From assembly GCA_016187105.1 (NCBI GenBank), contig JACPKK010000005.1, positions 1 through 11,598 on the forward strand: a stretch of 11,598 nt of DNA, written 5' to 3'. Positions 1-5,800 of this stretch are shown piece by piece. The notes beneath the pieces were generated by a model. That model was given only the letters and a program-made list of their open reading frames with translations. It was not told the origin of the DNA and ran no database searches. This stretch comes from Candidatus Curtissbacteria bacterium (GTDB lineage Bacteria > Patescibacteriota > Microgenomatia > Curtissbacterales > GWA2-41-24). The position numbers and the translations under genes are program-made. The number at the start of each line of letters is the position of its first letter. The first letter of the stretch is position 1.

Positions 1-196
1 CTGATTCTCCTGCTCCTTGGTGATTATGAGTGTAATCTTGATCAATTATGACAGATATCATACGTTCTGGCCAGGGCGGGGGAGCTTCCTCTATAGAAAT
101 TACTCTTCCAAGCCACCACCCCTCCCGCAGGTCAATGATGACTTTGTCGTCTACGTCGAGTTTTTGGGTTCGTGATGGTCTTTCTTCTGATGACAT
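1..196 (-). CDS. Small hypothetical protein, 5' part only (runs off the window start)
   Basis: An open frame reads from ATG at 196 down to base 1 with no stop, giving 65 residues that begin MSSEERPSRTQKLDVDDKVI. The segment around residues 13-35 (LDVDDKVIIDLREGWWLGRV) has the look of a small SH3-like beta barrel: a 'D-x-V' strand, then an aromatic W-W-x-G-x-V strand. I do not recognise a family. A good extended -10 box (TGT then TATAAT, on the minus strand, at 217-209) lies 12 nt upstream of the ATG and supports this start. It is transcribed away from argS. The C-terminal half is outside the window, so length and function cannot be judged. Confidence 0.6.
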   Translation of the reverse strand, partial: MSSEERPSRTQKLDVDDKVIIDLREGWWLGRVISIEEAPPPWPERMISVIIDQDYTHNHQGAGES

Positions 197-208
197 TTTG
201 CCACGTTT

Positions 209-236
209 ATTATAACAGCACTGGCAATGTTATACT
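209..236. promoter_or_regulatory. Divergent extended -10 promoters for the 1-196 gene and argS
   Basis: On the plus strand TGT followed by TATACT (228-236) is an extended -10; the argS ATG at 243 lies 6 nt beyond it, where transcription would start, so the argS mRNA is probably leaderless. On the minus strand TGT-TATAAT (217-209) serves the divergent small gene with a leader of about 5 nt. No good -35 box is visible for either, which fits extended -10 promoters. Sequence match only. Confidence 0.55.
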
Positions 237-242
237 TGAGAT

Positions 243-2123
243 ATGATTCGTGAGCAAATTAGGAAAGACGTTTTGGAGGCTATTAGGCAATTGGGCTACT
301 GGGATGTTGGGAAAATAGCACCCAAAAACCTAACAACCCAAAAACCTAACAACCTAATTGGGGTGACAAGGACGCAGGACCCAAAATTTGGGGATTATGC
401 GACGAATGCGGCCCTGAAAATTCGGTCATCGGTTTTCAGTTCTCGGTTGTCAGACACAGGTCAGCCGGTTAGTCGGTTAACCCATTCGATAAACTCAGGG
501 CAAGCCGGTAAACGGAAAACTGGAAAACTACAATCCGAGAACAGAAAACCGAAAACTGGTAACAAGCAATCAGCTACAGAGATTGCTAACATTTTAGCTG
601 ATAGTTTAAAAGGTTTGCCTTACATAAAAAAACTAGAGGTCGCCGGGCCGGGCTTTTTGAATTTTTTCATTAAAGAGGAAATTTGGCAGGAAGAGGTAGA
701 AAAAATACTCGGAAGTACAAAAGGACAAAAGGGCAAAAGGACAAAAGGGCAAAAGGTTATTGTGGAATTTACCGACCCGAATCCGTTTAAGGAATTTCAT
801 ATCGGACATTTATATAGCAATATTGTGGGTGAATCCATTTGCCGTTTGCTTGAGGAAACCGGAGCGCAGGTTAAGCGCGCCAATTATCAAGGTGATGTAG
901 GCATGCACGTTGCCAAAACTATTTGGGCGATACCAAAATTATTGAATCAAGAAAATGAGACGTTCGCGGAACAGGAGAAAAAAGATTTGTCTGCACGGGT
1001 TTTCTTTTTGGGTCAGGCATATTCTTTGGGGGCTAAAGAATTTGAGGCTAGCGATGTCATTAAGAAAGAAATAGCAGAGCTTAACAAAAAGATTTTCGCT
1101 AAAGACCCCTCTATTTTTGAATTTTACGAAAAGGGGCGTAAGTGGAGCCTCGATTATTTTGAAGAGATTTACAAGCGGTTGGGAACGAAGTTTGATTATT
1201 ACTATTTTGAATCCGAAGTCGGCGAAGTTGGAGTAAGAATCGTACGAGAATTTCTTAAAAAAGGAATTTTTGTTGAATCCGAAGGGGCGATTATTTTCCC
1301 CGGCGAAAAAGAGGGTTTGCATAACCGGGTGTTCATCAACTCCTTGGGGCTGCCGACTTATGAAGCTAAAGAGCTGGGGCTTGCGCCGACAAAATATGAG
1401 CAATTCAAATATGACCAGTCGATTATTGTTACAGGTAATGAGATAAATGAATACTTCAAAGTGCTTTTGGCAGCTCTTCTAAAAATCCGGCCGGACTTGG
1501 CACAAAAGACCAAGCACATTGGTCATGGCATGGTGCGTATGCCCGGGGGGAAGATATCTTCCCGATTAGGCAACGTGATTTTGGGCGAATGGCTGTTGGA
1601 TGAAGCGAAAAGGAGAGTTCGTGAGGCTTTTAGCGGGGTTTCTGATGCACTTTCCGAGCAGATTGGGACTGGAGCGGTTAAGTACGCGCTTTTGAAGGGG
1701 AGCATTGGACAAGATGTGGCGTTTTCTTTTGAGGAATCAATCTCCTTAAACGGCAATTCCGGGCCGTATTTGCAGTATACGTACGCAAGGTGCAGGTCGG
1801 TACTGGCAAAAGTTGAGAGTGGAAAATTGAAAGTTGAAAGTTTAGATTTATCAAAATTGTCCGGCGAAGAAGACTTGCTTTTGAGAGCGCTGGGGCATTT
1901 TGAGGAAGCGGTCGTAGATGCCGCAAACGGTTTCGCGCCAAATTTGGCTGCCAATTTTTTGTATGAGGTTGCGCAGAAGTACAATACACTTTATAACAAC
2001 TTGCCGATTTTGAAAGCCGGAGAGGGTGAGCGCTCAAGGCGTTTGTTTTTAACGGAAGCGACGGCCGGCATTTTGAAAAAAGGGCTTTACCTTTTGGGTA
2101 TCGAGGCTCCACAAAAGATGTAA
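243..2123 (+). CDS. argS: Arginyl-tRNA synthetase with repeat-derived insertions
   Basis: Class I aminoacyl-tRNA synthetase that charges tRNA-Arg in the cytoplasm. The N-terminal Add-1-like domain contains the hallmark DPKFGDYATN (residues 46-55). The HIGH signature is at 186-189 in PNPFKEFHIGHLYSN. The KMSKS-type loop is GGKISSRLGN, with KISSR at 437-441. The C-terminal DALR anticodon-binding helices start near SGPYLQYTYARCRSVL. At 626 residues it is longer than the usual 550-590. The excess is low-complexity sequence coded by four short-repeat arrays: residues about 13-40, 60-109 (a roughly 45-residue insert in the Add-1 domain), 158-171 (STKGQKGKRTKGQK) and 523-534. Catalytic motifs are intact and the frame is unbroken, so it is probably functional. 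The start is fixed by the extended -10 ending 6 nt upstream. Confidence 0.97.
   Translation: MIREQIRKDVLEAIRQLGYWDVGKIAPKNLTTQKPNNLIGVTRTQDPKFGDYATNAALKIRSSVFSSRLSDTGQPVSRLTHSINSGQAGKRKTGKLQSENRKPKTGNKQSATEIANILADSLKGLPYIKKLEVAGPGFLNFFIKEEIWQEEVEKILGSTKGQKGKRTKGQKVIVEFTDPNPFKEFHIGHLYSNIVGESICRLLEETGAQVKRANYQGDVGMHVAKTIWAIPKLLNQENETFAEQEKKDLSARVFFLGQAYSLGAKEFEASDVIKKEIAELNKKIFAKDPSIFEFYEKGRKWSLDYFEEIYKRLGTKFDYYYFESEVGEVGVRIVREFLKKGIFVESEGAIIFPGEKEGLHNRVFINSLGLPTYEAKELGLAPTKYEQFKYDQSIIVTGNEINEYFKVLLAALLKIRPDLAQKTKHIGHGMVRMPGGKISSRLGNVILGEWLLDEAKRRVREAFSGVSDALSEQIGTGAVKYALLKGSIGQDVAFSFEESISLNGNSGPYLQYTYARCRSVLAKVESGKLKVESLDLSKLSGEEDLLLRALGHFEEAVVDAANGFAPNLAANFLYEVAQKYNTLYNNLPILKAGEGERSRRLFLTEATAGILKKGLYLLGIEAPQKM
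280..360. repeat. Inverted pair of 8-bp repeat arrays in argS
   Basis: First arm 280-311: four 8-bp units ending in (T)GGG or TAGG (CTATTAGG, CAATTGGG, CTACTGGG, ATGTTGGG). Spacer of 9 nt. Second arm 321-360: five units (CCCAAAAA, CCTAACAA, CCCAAAAA, CCTAACAA, CCTAATTG), the complement type of the first arm. The first arm partly coincides with ordinary ArgS N-terminal codons, so its repeat nature is less certain than the second. Confidence 0.6.
420..568. repeat. Inverted pair of 7-bp repeat arrays in argS
   Basis: First arm 420-477: ATTCGGT, CATCGGT, TTTCAGT, TCTCGGT, TGTCAGA, CACAGGT, then two 8-bp variants. Second arm about 504-568 has the complementary type (ACGGAAA, ACAGAAA, ACCGAAA, ACTGGTA and variants). 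Bases 430-446 and 535-551 are complementary at 16 of 17 positions. The spacer (478-503) holds a REP-like palindromic half-site. The insert is translated as residues 60-109. Confidence 0.7.
481..501. repeat. REP-like short element in argS
   Basis: This 21-bp stretch, read on the minus strand, is a variant of the GCCCTGAGCTTGTCGAAGGG type of short interspersed repeat that I recall from many bacterial genomes. It forms the loop of the 7-bp inverted array pair. The match is from memory; a genome-wide count would settle it. Confidence 0.45.
719..756 (+). repeat. 8-bp tandem repeat in argS
   Basis: Units AAAAGGAC and AAAAGGGC alternate for four full copies and a partial fifth. It codes for the basic stretch KGQKGKRTKGQK just before the catalytic domain. 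No inverted partner is seen. Confidence 0.85.
1809..1843 (+). repeat. 7-bp tandem repeat in argS
   Basis: Five 7-bp units (AAAGTTG, AGAGTGG, AAAATTG, AAAGTTG, AAAGTTT) code for VESGKLKVESLD in the linker leading into the DALR domain. No inverted partner is seen. Confidence 0.65.
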
Positions 2124-2136
2124 CGGCCTCGGGATA

Positions 2137-2172
2137 AGTTACTTAAGTCACTTAAGCAACTTAAGATACTTA
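2137..2172 (+). repeat. 9-bp CTTAAG-type array between argS and the four-helix gene
   Basis: Four 9-bp units: AGTTACTTA, AGTCACTTA, AGCAACTTA, AGATACTTA. Each junction creates the palindrome CTTAAG. This array fills most of the 58-nt gap and is the same family as the arrays translated inside the next two genes. Its last unit contains GATACT, 11 nt before the ATG at 2182, which could act as a weak -10. Confidence 0.85.
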
Positions 2173-2181
2173 AAAATAAAC

Positions 2182-2772
2182 ATGAACAAAGTTAAGTTTC
2201 TGCTCACCTACCGCTATGCAGAGATAATTCACGACTTAACGGTTGTTTTTACTAAGGCTTACCTTTTAGGTAACTTAAGTAATTTAAAAAACTTAAGTAA
2301 CTTAAGGGGCAGAGCCGATTATCGCCAGGCGGATCAGATGAACCAAGCCGCAAGGTCTGGTAAGCAAAACATTGTCGAAGGGGTTGGCCAAGCCCAAACA
2401 TCCAAATCTGGCGAGATTAAGCTTTTAGGAGTTTCCAAAGCTTCGTTTGAAGAGTTACTTTCCGACTACGAGGATTTTCTAAGGCAGAACGGTTTGGAAA
2501 TTTACGCCAAGGACGATTCTAGAGTTACGGTTTTTCGCAAAACGGCTTACCGCCTAAGTGACTTAAGTAACTTAGGCGACTTAGGTCACTTAAAAGAAAA
2601 GCCCAAGCTTATCGGTAATCCCCAAGACGATGCGAATTTTCTTTTGACGCTCTGCCACTTGGAAACTTTTCTTTTAGACAAACAAATTAAAGCTGCGATG
2701 GATAAGTTTGCGAAAGAGGGTGGAATTAGAGAGAAGCTTTTTACTTCCAGGAAAATGGTGAGAGGTTTTTGA
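2182..2772 (+). CDS. Four-helix-bundle protein (four helix bundle suffix family)
   Basis: 196 residues. The segments LLTYRYAEIIHDLTVVFTKAYL (residues 8-29), QADQMNQAARSGKQNIVEGV and LLGVSKASFEELLSDYEDFL match, from memory, the 'four helix bundle suffix domain' proteins related to the 23S rRNA intervening-sequence protein family. The biochemical role of that family is not known. Two in-frame 9-bp arrays interrupt it: residues 30-41 (GNLSNLKNLSNL) falls between the first two helices, and 126-137 (SDLSNLGDLGHL) between later helices, both plausible loops. The gene follows argS after 58 nt, and its stop overlaps the next start by 4 nt. There is no rRNA in the window, so it is not acting as an rRNA intron here. 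Confidence 0.8.
   Translation: MNKVKFLLTYRYAEIIHDLTVVFTKAYLLGNLSNLKNLSNLRGRADYRQADQMNQAARSGKQNIVEGVGQAQTSKSGEIKLLGVSKASFEELLSDYEDFLRQNGLEIYAKDDSRVTVFRKTAYRLSDLSNLGDLGHLKEKPKLIGNPQDDANFLLTLCHLETFLLDKQIKAAMDKFAKEGGIREKLFTSRKMVRGF
2269..2304 (+). repeat. 9-bp CTTAAG-type array inside the four-helix gene (first)
   Basis: Units GGTAACTTA, AGTAATTTA, AAAAACTTA, AGTAACTTA lie exactly in codon phase and are read as GNL, SNL, KNL, SNL. Confidence 0.85.
2557..2592 (+). repeat. 9-bp CTTAAG-type array inside the four-helix gene (second)
   Basis: Units AGTGACTTA, AGTAACTTA, GGCGACTTA, GGTCACTTA lie in codon phase and are read as SDL, SNL, GDL, GHL. Same family and same phase as the array at 2269. Confidence 0.85.
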
Positions 2773-3737
2773 CAAAACTTGTCTTGCTTCTTCTTGCAGT
2801 CTTTTTAGTTTTAATTCTTCTTAATTTAAGTAACCTGAAGCACTTAAGTGATATAGGTCAAAAGCCGGAGCAAAGAGTTCCGCGGCAGGTTTTGAGGGTT
2901 GCCCTTGTTGCCGATTCGCATAACGACAATGGGCTTTTGGAAAAGGCACTGGGGCAAATTCAAGGCCTGGGGGTTAATTTTGTGATTGGGCTGGGGGATT
3001 ATACGGATACGGGGACAATGGAGGAGCTTTTGGCCGCCAAGGAGGTTTTTGATAAGTCGAAGATGCCCTATTATCTGGCGGCCGGCGACCATGATTTGTG
3101 GGACAGCCGAAACCGCGGGGAGGAGGCGCTTGGCAATTTCCGCCAAGTTTTTGGAGAGGCGAGCCGCGTTTTGGAACAAGAGGGGATACAATTTGTTATA
3201 TTAGATAATAGTGATATATATAAAGGTATTAGTCCAAATGGATGGAAAATGCTGGAAGAAACACTAGATAAAAAAAGTATCACGGGTGGTCAGGGTACCA
3301 CAAGTACCACGAGCTCTAAATTAACTCGTGATACCCGTGATACTCTTGATTCTCGTGGTACTCTTACCTTTGTCTTTGCCCACAAGACGCCGTTTCATCC
3401 GGACAGCGCGCATGTGATGGGAGAGGATAGCGCGGAAGTGGCACAGCAGGCAAGCAGGCTACTGGCAATACTTGAGGGACAAAGGGACAGAGATACAGAG
3501 GATATAGAGAATGCGGAGGGGGGAGCGGCCGAAGGCCTTGGGCGAAGTCGAAGGGCTGATGGGTTTTTCTCGGGCGACCTGCATTTTTTTGCCAAGTACC
3601 GCAGTCCGGCCGGTTCTGTTAGAATAACGACCATCGGCGCTATTGATGCCGACCGTAATTTCCAGGGCCCCCGGTTTGGGGTTTTGACGATTTTTGATGA
3701 CTGGAGTTGGGAAGTAGAAGACATCGAGATTAGGTGA
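2769..3737 (+). CDS. Membrane-anchored calcineurin-like metallophosphoesterase
   Basis: 322 residues. An uncleaved-looking hydrophobic helix (residues 3-19, LVLLLLAVFLVLILLNL) would anchor the enzyme with its catalytic domain outside the membrane. Metal-ligand motifs of the superfamily are in order: D49-S-H51, G76-D77 (GDYTD), G106-D-H108-D, H205 in FAHKTPFH, and G269-D-L-H272. The two-metal site hydrolyses phosphoesters; the substrate cannot be told. The TTG start at 2769 overlaps the preceding stop in TTGA and has AGAGG 3 nt upstream, so translation is likely coupled. Three repeat insertions are translated: residues 18-29 after the anchor, about 170-198 just before the FAHK strand, and about 236-248; a REP-like element follows near 256-263. 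All are in frame and none removes a ligand. Confidence 0.85.
   Translation: MTKLVLLLLAVFLVLILLNLSNLKHLSDIGQKPEQRVPRQVLRVALVADSHNDNGLLEKALGQIQGLGVNFVIGLGDYTDTGTMEELLAAKEVFDKSKMPYYLAAGDHDLWDSRNRGEEALGNFRQVFGEASRVLEQEGIQFVILDNSDIYKGISPNGWKMLEETLDKKSITGGQGTTSTTSSKLTRDTRDTLDSRGTLTFVFAHKTPFHPDSAHVMGEDSAEVAQQASRLLAILEGQRDRDTEDIENAEGGAAEGLGRSRRADGFFSGDLHFFAKYRSPAGSVRITTIGAIDADRNFQGPRFGVLTIFDDWSWEVEDIEIR
2820..2855 (+). repeat. 9-bp CTTAAG-type array in the phosphoesterase
   Basis: Units CTTAATTTA, AGTAACCTG, AAGCACTTA, AGTGATATA, read as LNL, SNL, KHL, SDI. More degenerate than its relatives at 2137, 2269 and 2557, but in the same codon phase. Confidence 0.75.
3277..3361. repeat. Inverted pair of 9-bp repeat arrays in the phosphoesterase
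   Basis: First arm 3277-3312: GTATCACGG, GTGGTCAGG, GTACCACAA, GTACCACGA. Spacer of 13 nt. Second arm 3326-3361: TCGTGATAC, CCGTGATAC, TCTTGATTC, TCGTGGTAC, the complement type. Perfect inverted matches link 3276-3287 with 3333-3344 (12 bp) and 3303-3313 with 3352-3362 (11 bp). These two pairings interleave rather than nest. Translated as ITGGQGTTSTTS...TRDTRDTLDSRGT. Confidence 0.88.
3475..3507 (+). repeat. 8-bp tandem repeat in the phosphoesterase
   Basis: Units AGGGACAA, AGGGACAG, AGATACAG and a 9-bp variant AGGATATAG, coding for the charged stretch GQRDRDTEDIE. No inverted partner is seen. Confidence 0.55.
3536..3556 (+). repeat. REP-like short element in the phosphoesterase
   Basis: A variant of the CCCTGAGCGAAGTCGAAGGGC type of short interspersed repeat, with GGGCGAAGTCGAAGGGC retained. 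It is translated as GLGRSRRAD. It shows that more than one class of small repeat has entered this coding sequence. Confidence 0.5.
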
Positions 3738-3776
3738 AGGTTCGGTCTTGCGTTTTTAAAAAACGCTCGGCGATAG

Positions 3777-3899
3777 GATAATTTTGTGAGGATTTTGCCC
3801 GCCTCGCTCAAGTCTCCGCCAGCAGTAAAGTTAAGTTTAATCAGAAAGAGGTTGTTGTGTGCTGGCTACGCCATGTTTTTAAAAGCTACAAGACCTCAC
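3777..3899 (+). promoter_or_regulatory. Possible promoter and folded leader of the M16 peptidase gene
   Basis: The 171 nt between the phosphoesterase stop and the peptidase ATG hold no convincing gene. A -10-like GATAAT (3777-3782) would start transcription near 3788. Two nested perfect complements follow: GTGAGG (3786-3791) with CCTCAC (3894-3899), and GCCAGCA (3818-3824) with TGCTGGC (3860-3866). Together they could fold a leader ending 9 nt before ATG 3909. No -35 box or clear Shine-Dalgarno site is seen. Speculative. Confidence 0.3.
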
Positions 3900-3908
3900 C
3901 TTTTAAAG

Positions 3909-5198
3909 ATGGGAAACAATAAAAATAAAGAGTTTGAAAAAATAACACTTGACAACGGCCTGCGGGTGATTCTGGCGCCGATGGGAGGGTTTAAAAGCGC
4001 GTCGGCGATTGTTTTATGCGGCGCCGGAAGCCGCTATGAAACCAAAAAAACCATCGGGCTTTCGCATTTTTTGGAGCATATGTTTTTCAAAGGAACGAAA
4101 AAGCGGCCGACGGCGATGAAAGTGGCAGCGGAAATCGACGCCATGGGCGGGGTCAACAACGCCTTTACCTCCAAAGAATACACGGGTTACTTCATTAAAG
4201 CGGCCAGCATCCACATCGAGCATATTCTGGAAATTCTTGCAGACATGCTCCACAACAGCCTTTTTAAGGCCCAGGAATTTGAGCGGGAAAGGAATGTTAT
4301 TTTGCAGGAGCTTCATATGCGCCATGACGACCCGAAGATTCGGGTTTTGGATTTAATCGAGGAAGTGGTTTTGGGCAGAAATCAGCCTTTGGGTTGGGAT
4401 ACGGGCGGGTATCCCCAGATTATCCAAAAACAAACGCGGGAGCAGATGGTTAATTATGTGGGCGAAAGGTACTTTCCCAACAACATAATTCTGGCTGTGG
4501 CCGGTTCATATGAGCGCGGTGCAGTCCTTGGCGCAATCCAAAAATACTTCGGCTTAAGCAAGCCGCGTAAAGTTGCTAACTTTTTGCCGTATATTGACAA
4601 GCAGAAAAAGTTCCAGATTGGAATTGAGAGGCGCAAGATCCGGCAGGCGGCTGTGGCGGTGGCTTTTAAAGGAGTTTCCAGATTTGACGACGATAAATAT
4701 GCGCTGGATGTTCTGGCGACGGTTTTGGGCGGGGGCATGTCGTCGCGCATGTTTGATGAGGTGCGCGAAAAGCGCGGCCTGGCTTACTATATCAAAACCG
4801 GCTGTGAGTATTACCATGACACGGGGGTTCTAGTGACTTTTGGGGGGATCGATCCGCCTAAGGTGGAGGAGGCGCTTAAAGTGATAGCCGGGGAGTACGC
4901 GCGGATCCGCGATGAGAAGGTGGGCGAAAAAGAGCTTAGTAAAGCCAAAGAGAGTATTAAAGGGCAACTGGCTTTGGCGTTTGAGGATTCCCTGAACGTG
5001 GCCCAGTTTTACGGATTTGGGGAACTTCTGGAGAATAAAATCGAGACTTTTAATGAGGAGATTAGCCACATTGACGCTGTCGGCGCGCAAGACATAAAGC
5101 GGGCGGCGGGGCGCCTGATTCGCCGCGACAAGATGAGCCTGGCACTTGTTGGGCCGTTTGGCGACGGCGCGCGGTTTGGGAAGATAGTCGAGGTTTGA
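3909..5198 (+). CDS. M16 family zinc metallopeptidase (pitrilysin/processing-peptidase type)
   Basis: 429 residues from ATG 3909. The inverted zinc motif H53-F-L-E56-H57 lies in GLSHFLEHMFFKGTKKRP, and the third ligand is E134 in RERNVILQELHMRHDDP. The rest follows the single-chain bacterial/mitochondrial processing peptidase plan: a second inactive half from about residue 220 with the R/Y-containing stretch EVREKRGLAYYIKTGCEY. Length fits the 410-440 of PqqL/YmxG-like family members. The frame stays open upstream to GTG 3786, but the extra 41 residues show no family similarity and the ITLDNGLRVILAP strand normally begins within about 10 residues of the start, so 3909 is preferred. There is no clear ribosome binding site. 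No signal peptide, so it probably acts in the cytoplasm. ndk follows directly. Confidence 0.93.
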   Translation: MGNNKNKEFEKITLDNGLRVILAPMGGFKSASAIVLCGAGSRYETKKTIGLSHFLEHMFFKGTKKRPTAMKVAAEIDAMGGVNNAFTSKEYTGYFIKAASIHIEHILEILADMLHNSLFKAQEFERERNVILQELHMRHDDPKIRVLDLIEEVVLGRNQPLGWDTGGYPQIIQKQTREQMVNYVGERYFPNNIILAVAGSYERGAVLGAIQKYFGLSKPRKVANFLPYIDKQKKFQIGIERRKIRQAAVAVAFKGVSRFDDDKYALDVLATVLGGGMSSRMFDEVREKRGLAYYIKTGCEYYHDTGVLVTFGGIDPPKVEEALKVIAGEYARIRDEKVGEKELSKAKESIKGQLALAFEDSLNVAQFYGFGELLENKIETFNEEISHIDAVGAQDIKRAAGRLIRRDKMSLALVGPFGDGARFGKIVEV

Positions 5199-5203
5199 TG
5201 TAT

Positions 5204-5704
5204 ATGGAAAAGACACTAGTTTTAATAAAACCGGACGGAGTCCGAAGGGGCTTAACTTCCGAAATTATCAGAAGATATGAGGCGGCAGGGCTCTCGGTGG
5301 TTAAAAGGAAAGATTTAGTGGCGCCTCTTTCTATCGTTGAAAAACACTACCCAATGGATCCCCAATATCTTCGTTTAATTGGTGAGAAAACCATTGCGGC
5401 CGGCCAAAAGGTCAAAAGCGCGGAAGATCAAGGCAGAAAAGTGGTAACTTGGCTTCGGAAGTTTATCGCCTCGGGCCCAATTGCGGCTTTGGTTTTGGAA
5501 GGGGAAGACGCAGTGGCCCGAGCCCGTGAGGTGACTGGTTTTACCGATCCGTCAACTGCCCAAAAAGGTACCGCCAGTGGAGATTTGGGCACAGACAGTA
5601 TCTTGGCGGCCAACCAAGAAGAAAGACCAGTTTATAACCTCATTCATGCCTCCGGTTCAAAAGAGGAAGCCGAAAAAGAAATCAGGCTTTGGTTTGGACC
5701 TTAA
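5204..5704 (+). CDS. ndk: Nucleoside diphosphate kinase
   Basis: 166 residues from ATG 5204. It transfers the gamma phosphate from ATP to nucleoside diphosphates through a phosphohistidine. The ATP-binding K9-P-D-G is in TLVLIKPDGVRRGL, and the catalytic histidine is H148 in YNLIHASGS. Two departures from the textbook enzyme are visible: HASGS replaces the common HxSDS, and GTASGDLGTD replaces GTIRGD, losing an arginine that usually contacts nucleotide. An enlarged segment at residues 48-86 (HYPMDPQYLRLIGEKTIAAG) replaces the short HYxEHxxKPFF hairpin, which explains the length above the usual 130-150. The start follows the peptidase stop by 5 nt, with GAGG at 5190-5193 about 10 nt upstream. 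An ATG at 5198, overlapping that stop, is a possible alternative that adds two residues. Confidence 0.94.
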   Translation: MEKTLVLIKPDGVRRGLTSEIIRRYEAAGLSVVKRKDLVAPLSIVEKHYPMDPQYLRLIGEKTIAAGQKVKSAEDQGRKVVTWLRKFIASGPIAALVLEGEDAVARAREVTGFTDPSTAQKGTASGDLGTDSILAANQEERPVYNLIHASGSKEEAEKEIRLWFGP

Positions 5705-5764
5705 CGGCGAGGACGAGGTTAAATAATTCAATCGTTAGACTGCTGCTTTGCCAAATTGTTCTTC

Positions 5765-5794
5765 TTGACTGTTAACTATCACCTCTAACATACT
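5765..5794 (+). promoter_or_regulatory. Promoter of the CAP-domain gene
   Basis: TTGACT at 5765-5770, an 18-nt spacer, then CATACT at 5789-5794. The GTG start at 5801 lies 6 nt past the -10, so the transcript would be leaderless. It sits in a 96-nt gap after ndk that holds no gene and no clear terminator. Confidence 0.55.
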
Positions 5795-5800
5795 GAAGTA

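Noticed and set aside
939..1984. Long minus-strand frames opposite argS (and similar ones opposite the peptidase and other genes)
   Set aside because: They lie wholly within well-supported genes and show no motifs of their own.
2182..2772. Four-helix protein as an rRNA intervening sequence
   Set aside because: No 23S rRNA flanks it; it lies in a protein operon and is the 'suffix' branch of the family.
3750..3766. Intrinsic terminator after the phosphoesterase
   Set aside because: The GCGTTTTT/AAAAACGC stem is almost all A-T and is not followed by a T-run.
3786..3908. Longer M16 peptidase starting at GTG 3786
   Set aside because: The 41 extra residues look unlike the family and overlap a complementary, possibly folded leader; ATG 3909 places the ITLDNGLRVI strand at the normal distance from the start.
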